A DNA stretch of 48,087 nt from Acanthaster planci (Eukaryota > Echinodermata > Asteroidea > Valvatida > Acanthasteridae). The DNA lies in contig NW_019091705.1 in the NCBI RefSeq assembly GCF_001949145.1, positions 254,141 through 302,227 on the forward strand, read 5' to 3'. Position 1 is the stretch's first letter. Every line of letters begins with the position of its first letter. The notes beneath the pieces were generated by a model that saw nothing but the letters and a program-made list of their open reading frames with translations, did not search any database and had not been told where the DNA came from. Both the position numbers and the translations under genes were made by a program. Positions 1-9,990 of this stretch are shown in pieces.

Positions 1-264
1 TCAGTGGAGACAGCGCAACATTTCGGGACCATTTCGGACAGTTTTCAGCCTGTTCCCTTGGAGTTGCTGGGACTTGCAGACCACTGTAGGTCTCGCAACC
101 GTGGTGTCTGGGGTTTTCTTTCCATTGACGAATAAATTGGAGGTGATTATTTGACGACCTGTGTTACAAGCTGATCCAATCCATCCCTTACCGGGAGACC
201 AGTCTCCCCCCTCCGGATCGTCAGGGTCCGCCCCCAGCGGACGCGCGAGCGCTGCCGCTACATT
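1..264 (+). mobile_element. possible 3' part of an LTR, cut by window start
   Basis: A GC-rich segment unlike the AT-rich DNA after it. It has an AATAAA signal near 131, a C-rich stretch with short dyads around 190-250, and an abrupt end at a TACA near 264, where CRE-array sequence begins. This resembles the R-U5 part of an LTR ending in CA. No primer-binding site follows and the 5' half lies outside the window, so this is a guess from layout only. Confidence 0.28.
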
Positions 265-2936
265 TTTGTGAAATATTACTTCATATTCGGACTCTTAGGC
301 ATACTTCAAATCAAATAACAGAGCATAAAGTACCCAATTTCTCTTTCGTTCTTCTAGTAATCAAAATAAAGGACTACTCGTTTACTAGTGATAAGTAGAA
401 CAACGCTCAAAAAAAACCTATGGGGGAAATATTCAAAACTCAATATAAGATGGGCGATGACGTCATCATGACGTCATAAATTAGGCTCTTATTTTGATTC
501 ATGGTCTTTGCCAGCTGAAACTATGATGACGAATGAAGATCGCTAAGTAACCAAAATTGTGCCCTGAAAATGTGGACAAAGTCAATGGGCTAAAATAAAT
601 ATGTGAAATAAATAATGAATAACGTGGTGACGTCATCACGACGTAATTCAGTATCATCTTTGCCTTAAGGTGTATGTTTAGTGTAACTTTGATGCCGATC
701 AAAGATAGTCAAGTTACCAAAACGAAGTCTTGCAAACGTGTACAAAGTCAATTGGCTGCAATATATATTAAAAATTGAATTAAAAAATCACTTGGTGACG
801 TCATCATGACGTCATTGTTCTATACACGTCTGTGAACTAAAATTCTTCAATGACGTAAGTTTGATGAGCAAATTCGATGGCAGAAGAAACGTGCACAAAA
901 CAAATGGGCTTTTGGTCAGAAGAAGAAGGAAGAAGAAGAAAAACGAGAGCTTCTATGTCTGTTTGCAATAGGCTTTTTCGCTTTTCAATGAAAATGTCAG
1001 TCGTGATTGCATATCTGCAAAGTTTCAACTCACTAGTATATATATCACTAGTATAAGAGATAAAGAGCTTTAAATGATGCAACTTTAATGTCGCGTTACT
1101 TTTCACCGATGACGAGGTCCATTTTGGTCTGTCACACATCCCCTTTCAGATATCTGCAAAGTACCCACCCGCTCAAGTTTGTATTTTTGGAGATTAGGGG
1201 CTTTAAAGGAAAAATTTAAATGTCATGTGACTTGTCAACTGGTGACGTCATACTATGGCTTCAATTTTTGTGTATCAAACGTTCCCCTCTAGACATCTTC
1301 AAAGTTTCATCTCAATGGGATATTTACCTTAAGAGATACGGGGCCCTAAAGAGTGCATCTTTAATGTTACTTGACTTGTCCCATGATGACGTTATCACCA
1401 CATGAGGTCAAAATTCCTCTAAAGCACTCTCTTTCAAGATATCTACAAAATTTTAACTCAATTGGATATACACTTCAGGAAATATAGTACTTTAAATGAT
1501 GTACGTTTAATGTCCCGTGACTCGTATGCTGATGGCACTGTCGTCACGTGAGGTCAATTTCCGTTTGTAAACCTTCCCTTCCTAACTACATGCAAGGTTT
1601 CAACCCAATCCGACATGTACAATACAATATACAAAACAAAACATTAAAGTTATCGCGGAAAAGGCGCAAATAAAACATTTTACAGATTTGTCCCCGTTGG
1701 CGTTCCATACAATGCGATCAGCTCTCAGCTGCACGTGTTTGGCATTTTGTCCTGAATATATGCCCTACGCACTGTGCGCCGTCTATGTTGTAAGCAGATA
1801 TTGGGCGTCCACGCACGCAGTAGCAATTGCACAGTATGCGAATGGGATTTTCGAGTTGGCAGTTTATATTGTAAGGTTTTATTTCGTCAACTGCACTTCA
1901 CGTGTGTAAAGAAGTACACCTCTTATGCACTTCATGCAGCTGACTCCAATGTTTTAGGTGTCATCTCGTGGACAATTCACACTTTTATTTCTTACGGTTG
2001 ATTTTTTACCAAATTTTGAAGAATAAAAGAAGTTTTTATTATAACTTCCGGTGTGATGACGTCATCAGCCCCAAACTTCACACACGTGTTGACTGGGTCA
2101 AGATGATTATCTACATCAATTTTTGGGCGATTTAGAAAAAGTTCGCCACCGACATCTATTCAAAATTCATTTTTTTGAATTTTTAACCTGTCGCTAGAGG
2201 GCGCTCGGCAGTTAGGTGACGTCATCAGTAGATGATTTAAAGAATACTATACCCCAACAGACTAACACCGTTGAAAACAACTTGATACCTTTTACAAATT
2301 TTAAACAATAAGACCGCTTCCGGTTTCGACTGGAAGAAAGGGTCACGTGATTTGACCCACACGAGATGAATTCAAGACCACATTTTATCCTGCCACTTGC
2401 TGCAAACAGAATGTTGCGGGAGGCCACGGTTGATCTTTATATTTTTTTAATTTAACGGAATATTTAGATATTCAAAATTTAATAATTAAATCACTTGAAA
2501 CGTCATCATGACGTAAATATTTCAGTATTATCTTTGTTTAATAGTTAGTGCTTACTATAATTTTGACGACGATCAATGATTACCTAAGTACCAAAATAGT
2601 GCCTCGAAAACGTGTACAAAGTGAATAGGCTGAATTAAACATTGAAAAATCAATAATAAATCACTTGATAACGTCATCATGACGTCACTGGCATACATCT
2701 ATGCAATAATGAATGTGCCTATGCCAAGTTTGAATTATGGGCTTTTGGCCCCAAAAGAAGACCCCCCAAACAAAAAAAATCCTGACGATTGGAAAGCCTT
2801 TTTCTCATTTTGCGAATGCCACAAAGACAGAACGAAAAGAATGCCTTTGTCGTAAAATTGCGAAAAAGCCCCCAAAAAATCAGAACAAAATGAATGTCTT
2901 TTTCGCAAAATTGCGAAAAGCCAATAATGTACTCTG
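265..2936 (+). repeat. degenerate tandem array A with CRE palindromes
   Basis: Diverged units of roughly 130-150 bp recur. Each has a module reading like CTTTAATGTCACGTGACT, then TGATGACGTCATCA, then a T-rich stretch, then ATATCTGCAAAGTTTCAA and an ATTGGATATA-like end. Another module has GTGTACAAAGTCAATGGGCT followed by a GAAAAATCAATAATAAATCA type stretch. Perfect TGACGTCA octamers sit at 458, 469, 628, 796, 807, 1243, 2057, 2217 and 2680. The same modules, in the same order, occur at 35395-37530. The middle (about 1640-2480) is less clearly repeat, though it keeps two octamers. Reading frames across the array are not convincing genes. Confidence 0.8.
2192..2206 (+). promoter_or_regulatory. 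CTCF-like motif
   Basis: Reads CGCTAGAGGGCGCTC, close to the core of the bilaterian CTCF consensus (CCASYAGRKGGCRS). It lies in array A, so it may simply be repeat sequence. Binding is inferred from the motif only. Confidence 0.25.
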
Positions 2937-4757
2937 AAGTTCAGCGGTGGACAGAGTTAAGAAAGGGAATGTGTTGTCTACCCTGTATATTCTGTGTAGT
3001 GCTTACATATTTGGGCTAAGTGTGCGGACCGCATCTTTACCTAGGCTACGCTTTGTAATGCCAATATGCTCGCGGTCCCCAGTGGTCTTCCTTGCGATGC
3101 TGACGCTAGACTGCAGTAGTGGGGCGTAATCAGGTACACTCTTGGTAAGGATGGTGGAGCATCGCTTTGTTTAAGTGAGCACTGTTGGTATGGGAGTGCG
3201 TAGCTCACACTTGGGTACATAAATAATTACTTTAATTTGTTGCGTGAATACATGTAGGGCCTACTGCTTTGGCAGCGCATTGAAAGCTGGTCACAACCTA
3301 GTGTTCTTCTTGTATTATTGTGCAGTGGTTACATCGCTCTACGTTGATGACACTTGTCGTGCAGTGCTTATGTGGGAGTGCATTGTAAATTCATATTGCA
3401 AGCAGTGGCTAAGTTGCCTCCCTTTTGGTATTAAACTTCCATGGAATGACTTTTTCTTAGAAGCACTTTTGTGTATCTCTTTACCCTTCTTCACTGTTTG
3501 ACATCCCTCTTTTGTGTTGCGTGAACAAAAAGTGCACTTTTTGAACACAACAAATTAACCAACCGTTTCTAAACAACTGGCAGCGCTTTTGCTTTGATGT
3601 AAATCCAGGTAAAAATGGCTCAGTTTGCATGGAAGTTTTCCTGTTCGACATGTAAAGCCCAAATTTGCTATCTGAAAGCATTATAGTGGAAGGATTGCTT
3701 GCTGGTTCATTGCCATATAACACAATAAACCGCCAAAAGGATGAAATCTATGATAGCAGCGTTTAAAATATCCAGAATTTATGTGCACAAATTAGTGCAA
3801 CATTGAGATTCAGTGCCTTTGGTGACATCATAGTTTTGCTCATGAATGAGCAAAAGTCATAAGTATAAAAAACAGAAGCTCTGAAATAAAGGTTAAAATT
3901 GAAGAACAAAATTTGAAAAATTAAAACCCAATGGTGCAATTTCAAGGATTTTGTAAAATATTTCTATTTCACGGTCCCATCGAAGGACGCTGGAAATGAT
4001 ATTATACCCAATCAATTAGTCCCAGTCATTACTGTAGAGTTCATGATTCTTGTTAAATAAACCATCATATGTGTTGTCAAGGGGTATTTCTTGCAGTTTC
4101 GATTGTGTTGCTCCTAGGGAGTAATCACAGTCAGTCTTCATTGGCGGTATACTCCTTCCAAGATGGACTTGCTCCTTTGCTTTGGCGTCGCTCTGAGTAA
4201 TCCCTCGTCTTTGGAAAGCTTGGGTTTGGGGAAGATTGGCAATATTTTCTCTGATTTAGACCGATTCTGATAAACTTAAGTTTGATAGGGAGACCCCCGC
4301 CATAGTGTGAAATCAGAGAACAAGGAAATGTCCCCAAATGAGTTTACATGAATATATAAGTCAAGCAAGGTAGGGGACAAACAATGTTGAGTAATGCAGG
4401 CAGTTAGATAGACCTTGAAACCTGTTTCAAGAGGACCTATTGCCCCTTGAGATGTGAGGCGATGCTATCGGAGGGACTAGGCTACCTTAGTGTTTTGACC
4501 AGACTATAGGCCTGAATAGATTTGTAACAGGCCTTTAGTTGGAAAGTATCAGCTAAATAGTATTGGAGGGCTGTCAGCCTTTATGGTGTTGGGCAAAGCT
4601 CCCGTCTATATTTATGAACAATACCGACCGTTTTTGCATGAGACAGGTGTTTAGTAGTGCCCGGCATAGCTTGGGTATCACCACCAGCAATGAAAAGAGA
4701 ATGTCACGCGAAGGTCAGACTAGTCTGGTTCCCTACCCAAAAATTCCCTGACGACCC
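2937..4757. other. no recognisable gene
   Basis: AT-rich DNA with only short ORFs (85 codons at most, at 3244-3501) that match nothing I know and lack convincing codon or splice context. From about 2740 to 2936, just before this stretch, copies of TTGCGAAAA and its complement form a small dyad around 2889-2910. I see no RNA gene or structured repeat here. Confidence 0.5.
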
Positions 4758-5600
4758 TTGATAAACCCTTGGGAATAGCAAATACCATCAATAATCATTT
4801 TGCTTCTGTGGCTGAAGATCTTCTTATCCTCGATACAGGCCAGTTACCAGCTTATATTGTCCCTCCAAAGCTCACTTCCCATATGTCCAGCATTGGGATG
4901 TGTATCGTGAACTCAAACACATAAAGTGTGGCAAGTCTGGTGGTCCAGATAATATTCCGTGTCATCGAGGATTTGCTTGTGAGTTGACCACCCCCATCTC
5001 ATAATTTCAGTACTTCACTTCAACTTGGTATTGTTCCTGGTGTTTGGAAATGAGCTATTATCGTCCCCATCCCCAAAGGCTCTCCTGCAGTGGTTGACAA
5101 GTTACGACCAATAGCGTGCACGGACCATTTTACTAAAACTCTTGAGGGTTGTGTTGCTAAATGGACTGTGGAAGACTTGAAACCTTATATGGATGATCAA
5201 CAGTTCGGAAATAGAAAAGGTTTATCTACTTCACATCATTATTTGATAGAGTTATTGCATACTTTGTACAAACATGCCGAAACCAGGAAAGCAACATCCA
5301 CTCTGGTTTTGACTGATTATAGTAAGGCATTCGACAGAATCGATCACAGCATTGCCATACAGAAACTGATCAATCTGACTGTGAACCCACATTAATTCAA
5401 TGGATTTCAAGCTTCCTCACGAACCGCAGTGTGCGCGCTACAGGGATCCTACATCTGACTGGTTACTTTGCACGCCGGAGTTCCTCAAGGGACAAAATTG
5501 CGCCCCATTGTGTTTTCTGCTGTAATTAACGATGCCTGTCAGGATTCCAATGACTGCATATACCATTGGAAATGTGTGGACGATTTAAGCTTGATTGAAA
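4758..5600 (+). pseudogene. non-LTR retrotransposon reverse transcriptase, CR1-like, decayed
   Basis: Reverse-transcriptase fragments of a non-LTR retrotransposon appear in changing frames. In order: an INNHFASVAEDL-like segment near 4788; a KCGKSGGPDNIP-like segment near 4925; IVPIPKG at about 5058-5078; then the longest open piece (5090-5395) with LRPIACTDHF, QFGNRKGLSTS and the palm motif DYSKAFDRIDH. After a frameshift near 5390 come a FLTNRSVRA-like segment, VPQGTKLRP near 5480, and VDD at 5576-5584, matching the catalytic F/Y-x-D-D box. The order is that of a normal RT domain, and the K-GG-DNIP and VPQGTKL signatures suit CR1/jockey-group elements. At least two frameshifts and several stops make it inactive. 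Neither the endonuclease half nor a 3' tail is recognisable. Confidence 0.85.
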
Positions 5601-5689
5601 CCCACCACGTTCGTTTATTGCTCGAATCTCATTGGTAATCTCATTGGACTGTGTAGGTTTGGCGTTTACTTCCCCCTGCAATAAAAAGG

Positions 5690-6085
5690 CCAATTTGAAG
5701 AATAAAAAGAGCATTATTTAAACAATGAAAAGAGCAATAAAAAAATTGGAGCAGTAAACGGAGCAATTTGAACAATAAAAACAGCAATTTATACATTAAA
5801 AAGACCAATTTATACAATAAAAAAAACAATTGAAAAATATGAAATTTATTTTGAACAATAAAAATAAAAGATCCGTTTGAGCAAAAATGATCAGGAAGGT
5901 GTTGCCTATTCACTCTGCACTCTGTTTAACAATGAAAAGATCAATTTACACCACAAAAAAATCAATTTGAACGATAAAAAGAACAATTTGAACAATGAAA
6001 GAGTAATAAAACAAGTAAAAGAGCAATACATAGAGCAGTTTGAGCGATAAAAAGACCAATTTGAACAATAAAACTATGAAAAATT
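5690..6085 (+). repeat. degenerate minisatellite, about 21-bp unit
   Basis: Some twenty imperfect units like CAATTTGAACAATAAAAAGA follow one another, varying in the AATAAA-rich half. A few units are interrupted (for example around 5880-5930). Reverse-strand ORFs rich in Phe and Leu here are translations of the repeat. The start lies about 90 bp after the last RT motif of the preceding element, so it could have grown from that element's 3' tail. Confidence 0.8.
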
Positions 6086-6193
6086 AACAATGAAATATGC
6101 AAATCAGAAGCAGTAAATACGTGTATATTTAGGATATATGGAACGCTTTCACTTGTTTTGTGTCATTTAAAGGTCATCTTTCGCAGAGTCAAC

Positions 6194-6684
6194 ATGAATG
6201 GTATTTATACAGCCCAGCCCTACGCTTGTCACCAGTGTGACAAATGCTTCGGACGGAAGTTTAATCTAGAGAGGCACATGGAAAATATCCATGTTGAGGA
6301 GGAATCAGACATGAATGAAGCTGACGAAAACTCGGATTCTGTTGAGGAGATCGATGACAAAACCTCGGATGAAGACAGTTCAGATTTGGAGGACAATGCC
6401 GCCTACCAAGATTGGCTGGCTGAAGCTAGAGAAACACATAGGGAGATGAGGGACGAAAAATATGACAAGTACGTCAACGAAGCATGGATGAAGATCAAGC
6501 CAGGCAGAAAGCAAACAGAAAGACCCTCTGGGCAGTCAAACAAGAATTTGTCGACAACTAGGAGTTCCTGTCAAGTTACCTATATTTGAGGGAAAATGAG
6601 TCTCACAAGAACATTGTGGATGATCTCGATGGAAAACTTGATAAAGGCATGAACATCAACAAAGCCAACGGTGAAGTCCACTGA
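6194..6684 (+). pseudogene. C2H2 zinc-finger protein fragment, frameshifted
   Basis: The ATG at 6194 opens a frame to 6589 (the longer frame from 6158 starts at TTG). It has one classical C2H2 finger, CHQCDKCFGRKF then LERHMENIH, spaced C-X2-C-X12-H-X4-H, followed by a very acidic stretch (DSVEEIDDKTSDEDSSDLED) and a charged helix-like segment (WLAEARETHREMRDEKYDKY). From about 6511 the sensible frame shifts by one and runs on to a TGA at 6682-6684, with a premature TAG at 6559; that part reads TLWAVKQEF, FLSSYLYLRENESHKNIVDD and KLDKGMNINKA. The finger-acid-helix layout recalls a lineage-expanded family of cnidarian and echinoderm proteins, but I cannot name it. A CpG-rich promoter is not seen. 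It is probably a dead copy, possibly moved with a mobile element. Confidence 0.6.
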
Positions 6685-7039
6685 ATTTGTTTCGTGTTAT
6701 GCTTATCGGTATGACTATCGAATAATAATTTTCAGGTCGGATATTGGTCGGAACTTCTGCACAATATTCCACAGTACAACGAATAAATTTACCCCTTTGC
6801 TACGTATTAAAAAATCCCCAACTGACGTCATGCCGCCCCCAGAATTCTTAATTTTATATAATGCTGTATTTGACATTTAGGTTCCGCAATAAAGAACAAC
6901 AGTAACGCTCCGCTCTGACTAAATTTGTGAAACGTATACATGTACAGGGTAACGGGACGTAAAACACTCTAGTTCAAAGTATTAAAAAATTCAGCAAGGG
7001 ACAACAGAGTCTTCCTCCCGTATCGATCAAATCTCGGTA
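6685..7039. other. no gene; one TGACGTCA octamer
   Basis: No coding signal. A perfect TGACGTCA lies at 6823-6830, outside both CRE arrays. An AATAAA occurs near 6889, which could serve the zinc-finger relic upstream. Confidence 0.4.
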
Positions 7040-7072
7040 GCCATAGTAAGCCAAACCCAAGACCGCCAGCAA

Positions 7073-8831
7073 GTGGGCGCCCTCTCTTCCTTAGTGTCCA
7101 AACTGCATCGCACCAATTTTTCATTTGGACTGTCTGAATCATCGTCTGTAATTGTGCATCACAGTTTCATTGTTGCAACTGAGTGCCCACTTCAACAGCG
7201 TGGTACATTTTCCTCTACTGTGATTAATGTCCGGTCAGTCAAAAGACCTGTTGTTGTCTGGGGTAAACATGGTCTCCTGTGTCTTGTTGTGGCCAGCCAT
7301 GATCTGTTCATCGACTCGACCATCTACATGGACATTTCAATTAACCCAGACCCGTCCAAAAATCTGGTGAGGAACACGCCGGCTTTTACGGATGACTGCT
7401 CATCGGACTCTCATCTACCTGGTACATCCAATAGAATTACATTTTCATGTATCCAGTTACGTAGTTTTCGACAACGGAGTCCACCCTTGGACCGTAGTAT
7501 TGTTCACCTGCTTCGAGCTAGGGGTATTCCTCGCTGACGTGGAAGTCGTGGTGGACACCGTCGGAAAAGTTCTGTCATTGTTGACAATTTTCCGCGCCAA
7601 CGGTTTCCCAGAGAGGTATCAATCAAGGCATGACATCAATCATACACTGATTCCAGTTTCGGCCATGATGGCCATGAACAGGAAACACGTTACACTTCTG
7701 GTGTTATTAGATTTGAGTGCAGCTTTCGACACATTAGATCATGATGTACTTTTGAATTTACTCCAGTCACGTTTTGGAATTATTGGCACTACCCTCAATT
7801 GGTTTAACTCATATTTGAGTGATAGATCTCAAAGGGTTTTTGTCGATGGTAAACTATCCAGTAAACGTAATCTTGAATGGGGTGTTCCTCGAGGATCATG
7901 TTTAGGTCCTTTATTGTTTATCTTGTACACTTGTCAGTTGTTTGACATCGTCAGTGCTCATCACCCAAGAATCCATTGCTATGCTGATGGTACTCAGTTG
8001 TATTTATCATTTTGTCCAGATGAAACTGGTAGTCAGGAATTTGCCCTGTCAGCTATGGAGGCTTGCATACACGATGTCAAACAATGGATGTTTAATAATG
8101 GATTATTTTTGAATGACAATAAAACGGAATTTATCATTATTGGCACTCGTCAACAAATATCCAAGGTAACTTTGGATGGTATCCACGTTGGGGAATCTGT
8201 CATTTCACCCTTGGCTACAGCTCGTAACTTAGGTACCTGGTTTGATGCTAATTTGTCTATGTAGACTCATATTACTAAGGTTTGTGGTAGCGCATGCTAT
8301 TATCTGCATAATATTAGGCACATTCGGAAATATCTCTCCAAGGAATGTACTGAGACACTGATTCATGCATTTATCTCAATTAGATTGGATTACTGTAACA
8401 GTTTGTTTTATGGCTTACCCAGTACTCATATTAATCAGCTCCAGAGGGTACAGAATGCTTTTGCACGACTCGTCTACAAGACACCGAAATTTTGTCGAAT
8501 TACTCCTCTTCTTATTGATTTACATTGGCTTCCGGTTTTATATAGAATTGAATTTAAAATTTTGTAGATGACATACAAAGTCTTACATGATTTAGCTCAT
8601 CAATACTTAACTCAGCTTGTCTCCGTAAGGCCTCGGAACCGTTACCATCTTCGTAGTTCCAGTGAAGGTGTCCTCAATTATCCATCAGGTTGGGCTAAGG
8701 CTACCCTCGGAGATCGAGCATTTGAGTATTGTGCGCCAGCTCTCTAGAACAAGCTTCCATGTAATATTGGAAGTGCTACCAGTGTCATTATCTTTAAGAA
8801 AGCATTTCTTTTTAAGAAAGCATACTATTAA
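7073..8831 (+). pseudogene. L2-like ORF2 with decayed 2A, RT and C-terminal domain
   Basis: Two frames are joined. Frame one (from about 7073, with no ATG) carries a hydrophobic stretch, a 2A-like DISINPDP at 7331-7354, and a basic RGSRGGHRRK tract after a stop at 7535. Frame two becomes meaningful near 7615 and runs to 8831 with YQSRHDINHTL, LLVLLDLSAAFDTLDHD (palm Asp intact), WGVPRGSCLGPLLF, CYADGTQLYL and the C-terminal LDYCNSLFYGLP and ITPLLIDLHWLPV blocks. The second catalytic Asp of the YADD box is Gly (codon 7989-7991). Three in-frame TAG stops lie at 8262, 8565 and 8745. The loss between frames fits an internal deletion removing the APE endonuclease. The 7392-7610 part of the long frame-two ORF is out-of-frame readthrough, not protein. 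Confidence 0.88.
7331..7354 (+). other. degenerate 2A-like (ribosome-skipping) motif
   Basis: Codons read D-I-S-I-N-P-D-P where active 2A peptides have D-x-E-x-N-P-G-P. A leucine/valine-rich stretch lies upstream, as in the 2A-bearing non-LTR elements described from sea urchin and amphioxus. Glu is replaced by Ser and the essential Gly by Asp, so skipping should not occur. Confidence 0.55.
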
Positions 8832-9439
8832 TTTCTAGGCTCTGGGTGATTATTAATTTTGATTGTAATTTTGTCGTTTTTAATTTTGTTGGACCTGTCT
8901 GGGAGAATCTGGGTGTTCTCTTTGGTGAGTGTTCCAGTTTTCGGCACAGGGATGAGTCTTGGATGCACGATGGGTCGTTGGAGGGAGAGTTGGTGCTGGC
9001 CGTGTGTGGAAGTCCCACCATGTTTGGTTTAAACTTTTAAATCAATGTTAAATTGTGTTTATTTTAATTTTGTTGGGTCTTTGTAAATAGTTGTTCTAAT
9101 TGGTATTTTTATATATTTTAAGCACTCATTATTTTTTATGAAATGAGCGCTATATAAATTGAATTTAATAATAATAATAAAAAGGTTAAGTCAGACCAAC
9201 GCTCACTTCCAGCGTACACAATGTAGTCATTAACACAACAGTCCGCCAACACAGCTCAGCCACTACATACAGCCATTATCTAGGGATTATCCCTCTCATT
9301 AATCGGCGGCACGAGCTGTCTATTGTGTAGGGATGATCGCTTCCTACTCCCTGATTACCTCAGGATTGCCTGGTGGGCCAGTCAGTATACATCACACACT
9401 ATATGACTCATCCTTTTTCATCATGTTGTGCCATAATTT

Positions 9440-9720
9440 CATAAGCAAGGTCAAATTGTAACAAAAATTTTTACCCCGTGCCCTTATTCCTATATATTTT
9501 ATCCCATACACCAGGGTCAACATGTACCAAACATTACGACCTTTGGTACAAATTGACCTTTGGTAAGGGATAGGCATAGGCCTATCCCTTACCAAAGGTC
9601 AATTTGTGCCAGAATTTTTCACCGTACACCTCATTCCTATTCATATCAACATCATATTATTATTATACTTATGCATATTAATGACCTTTTCTCTTTTTAG
9701 GTCAAAGGTCAAAGTGTGCT
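9440..9720. repeat. tandem duplication with 32-bp palindrome and DR1-like site
   Basis: A block reading AGGTCAAATTGT, then AAAATTTTTACC, then CCTTATTCCTAT (9447-9493) recurs diverged at 9594-9640, about 147 bp apart. Between them 9544-9575 and 9580-9611 form a 32-bp inverted repeat with one mismatch and a 4-bp spacer. A third AGGTCA cluster at 9699-9711 reads AGGTCAAAGGTCA, an exact DR1 nuclear-receptor site. The DNA from 9183 to 9440 shows no feature. Confidence 0.75.
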
Positions 9721-9726
9721 CAATAG

Positions 9727-9990
9727 CCCCCCACTACTGATTATAATGATTTGGATGATGCTTTACACTCAGTCAAATTAGAATCTTTGACTGACCGTCG
9801 TAGATCACTGTGCCTTAGATTTGCCAAACACTTAATGAATAATGAGCACATGTCGCATCTCATTCCACAGCCTGAAACTAGTAGAATATTACGTCGGTCT
9901 AAATTAGTATCCGCACCAAGATGCAAAACAAACAGATTTAGGAACAGTGCAATCCGCTATTTATCTCGATTAATTAACTCTATGAATTGA
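9727..9990 (+). pseudogene. C-terminal end of a third non-LTR retrotransposon ORF
   Basis: Open from 9727 (after a TAG) to the stop at 9988-9990, about 87 codons. It reads like the extreme C-terminus of a CR1/jockey-group ORF2: DYNDLDDALHSVKLESLTDR, then RRSLCLRFAKHL, then a short acidic-basic linker, then KTNRFRNSAIRYLSRLIN. The ADRR-LC-KF and TxRFxNSxIPYLTRLLN signatures are characteristic of that region. No RT domain precedes it, so this is a 5'-truncated insertion, the common fate of such elements. It is in the same orientation as the L2 copy just upstream but has a different C-terminal type. Confidence 0.85.

Larger units (their letters stand above)
7040..9183 (+). mobile_element. L2/CR1-type non-LTR retrotransposon, internally deleted
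   Basis: A single retrotransposon copy with a 5' coding piece, an RT domain, a C-terminal domain and a 3' tail. The 3' end has the usual look of L2-like elements in marine animals: GAGCGCTATATAAATTGAAT near 9145 followed by a short (AAT)n run ending about 9180. The 5' end is set only roughly. The endonuclease and front of the RT are missing (join near 7610-7640). Confidence 0.85.

Noticed and set aside
265-2936. CRISPR-like array
   Set aside because: Units are diverged, about 130-150 bp, lack constant repeats with unique spacers, and the DNA is eukaryotic.
7392-7610. N-terminal part of the 290-codon ORF
   Set aside because: The meaningful retrotransposon frame here is a different one; this is readthrough in the wrong frame before the RT join.
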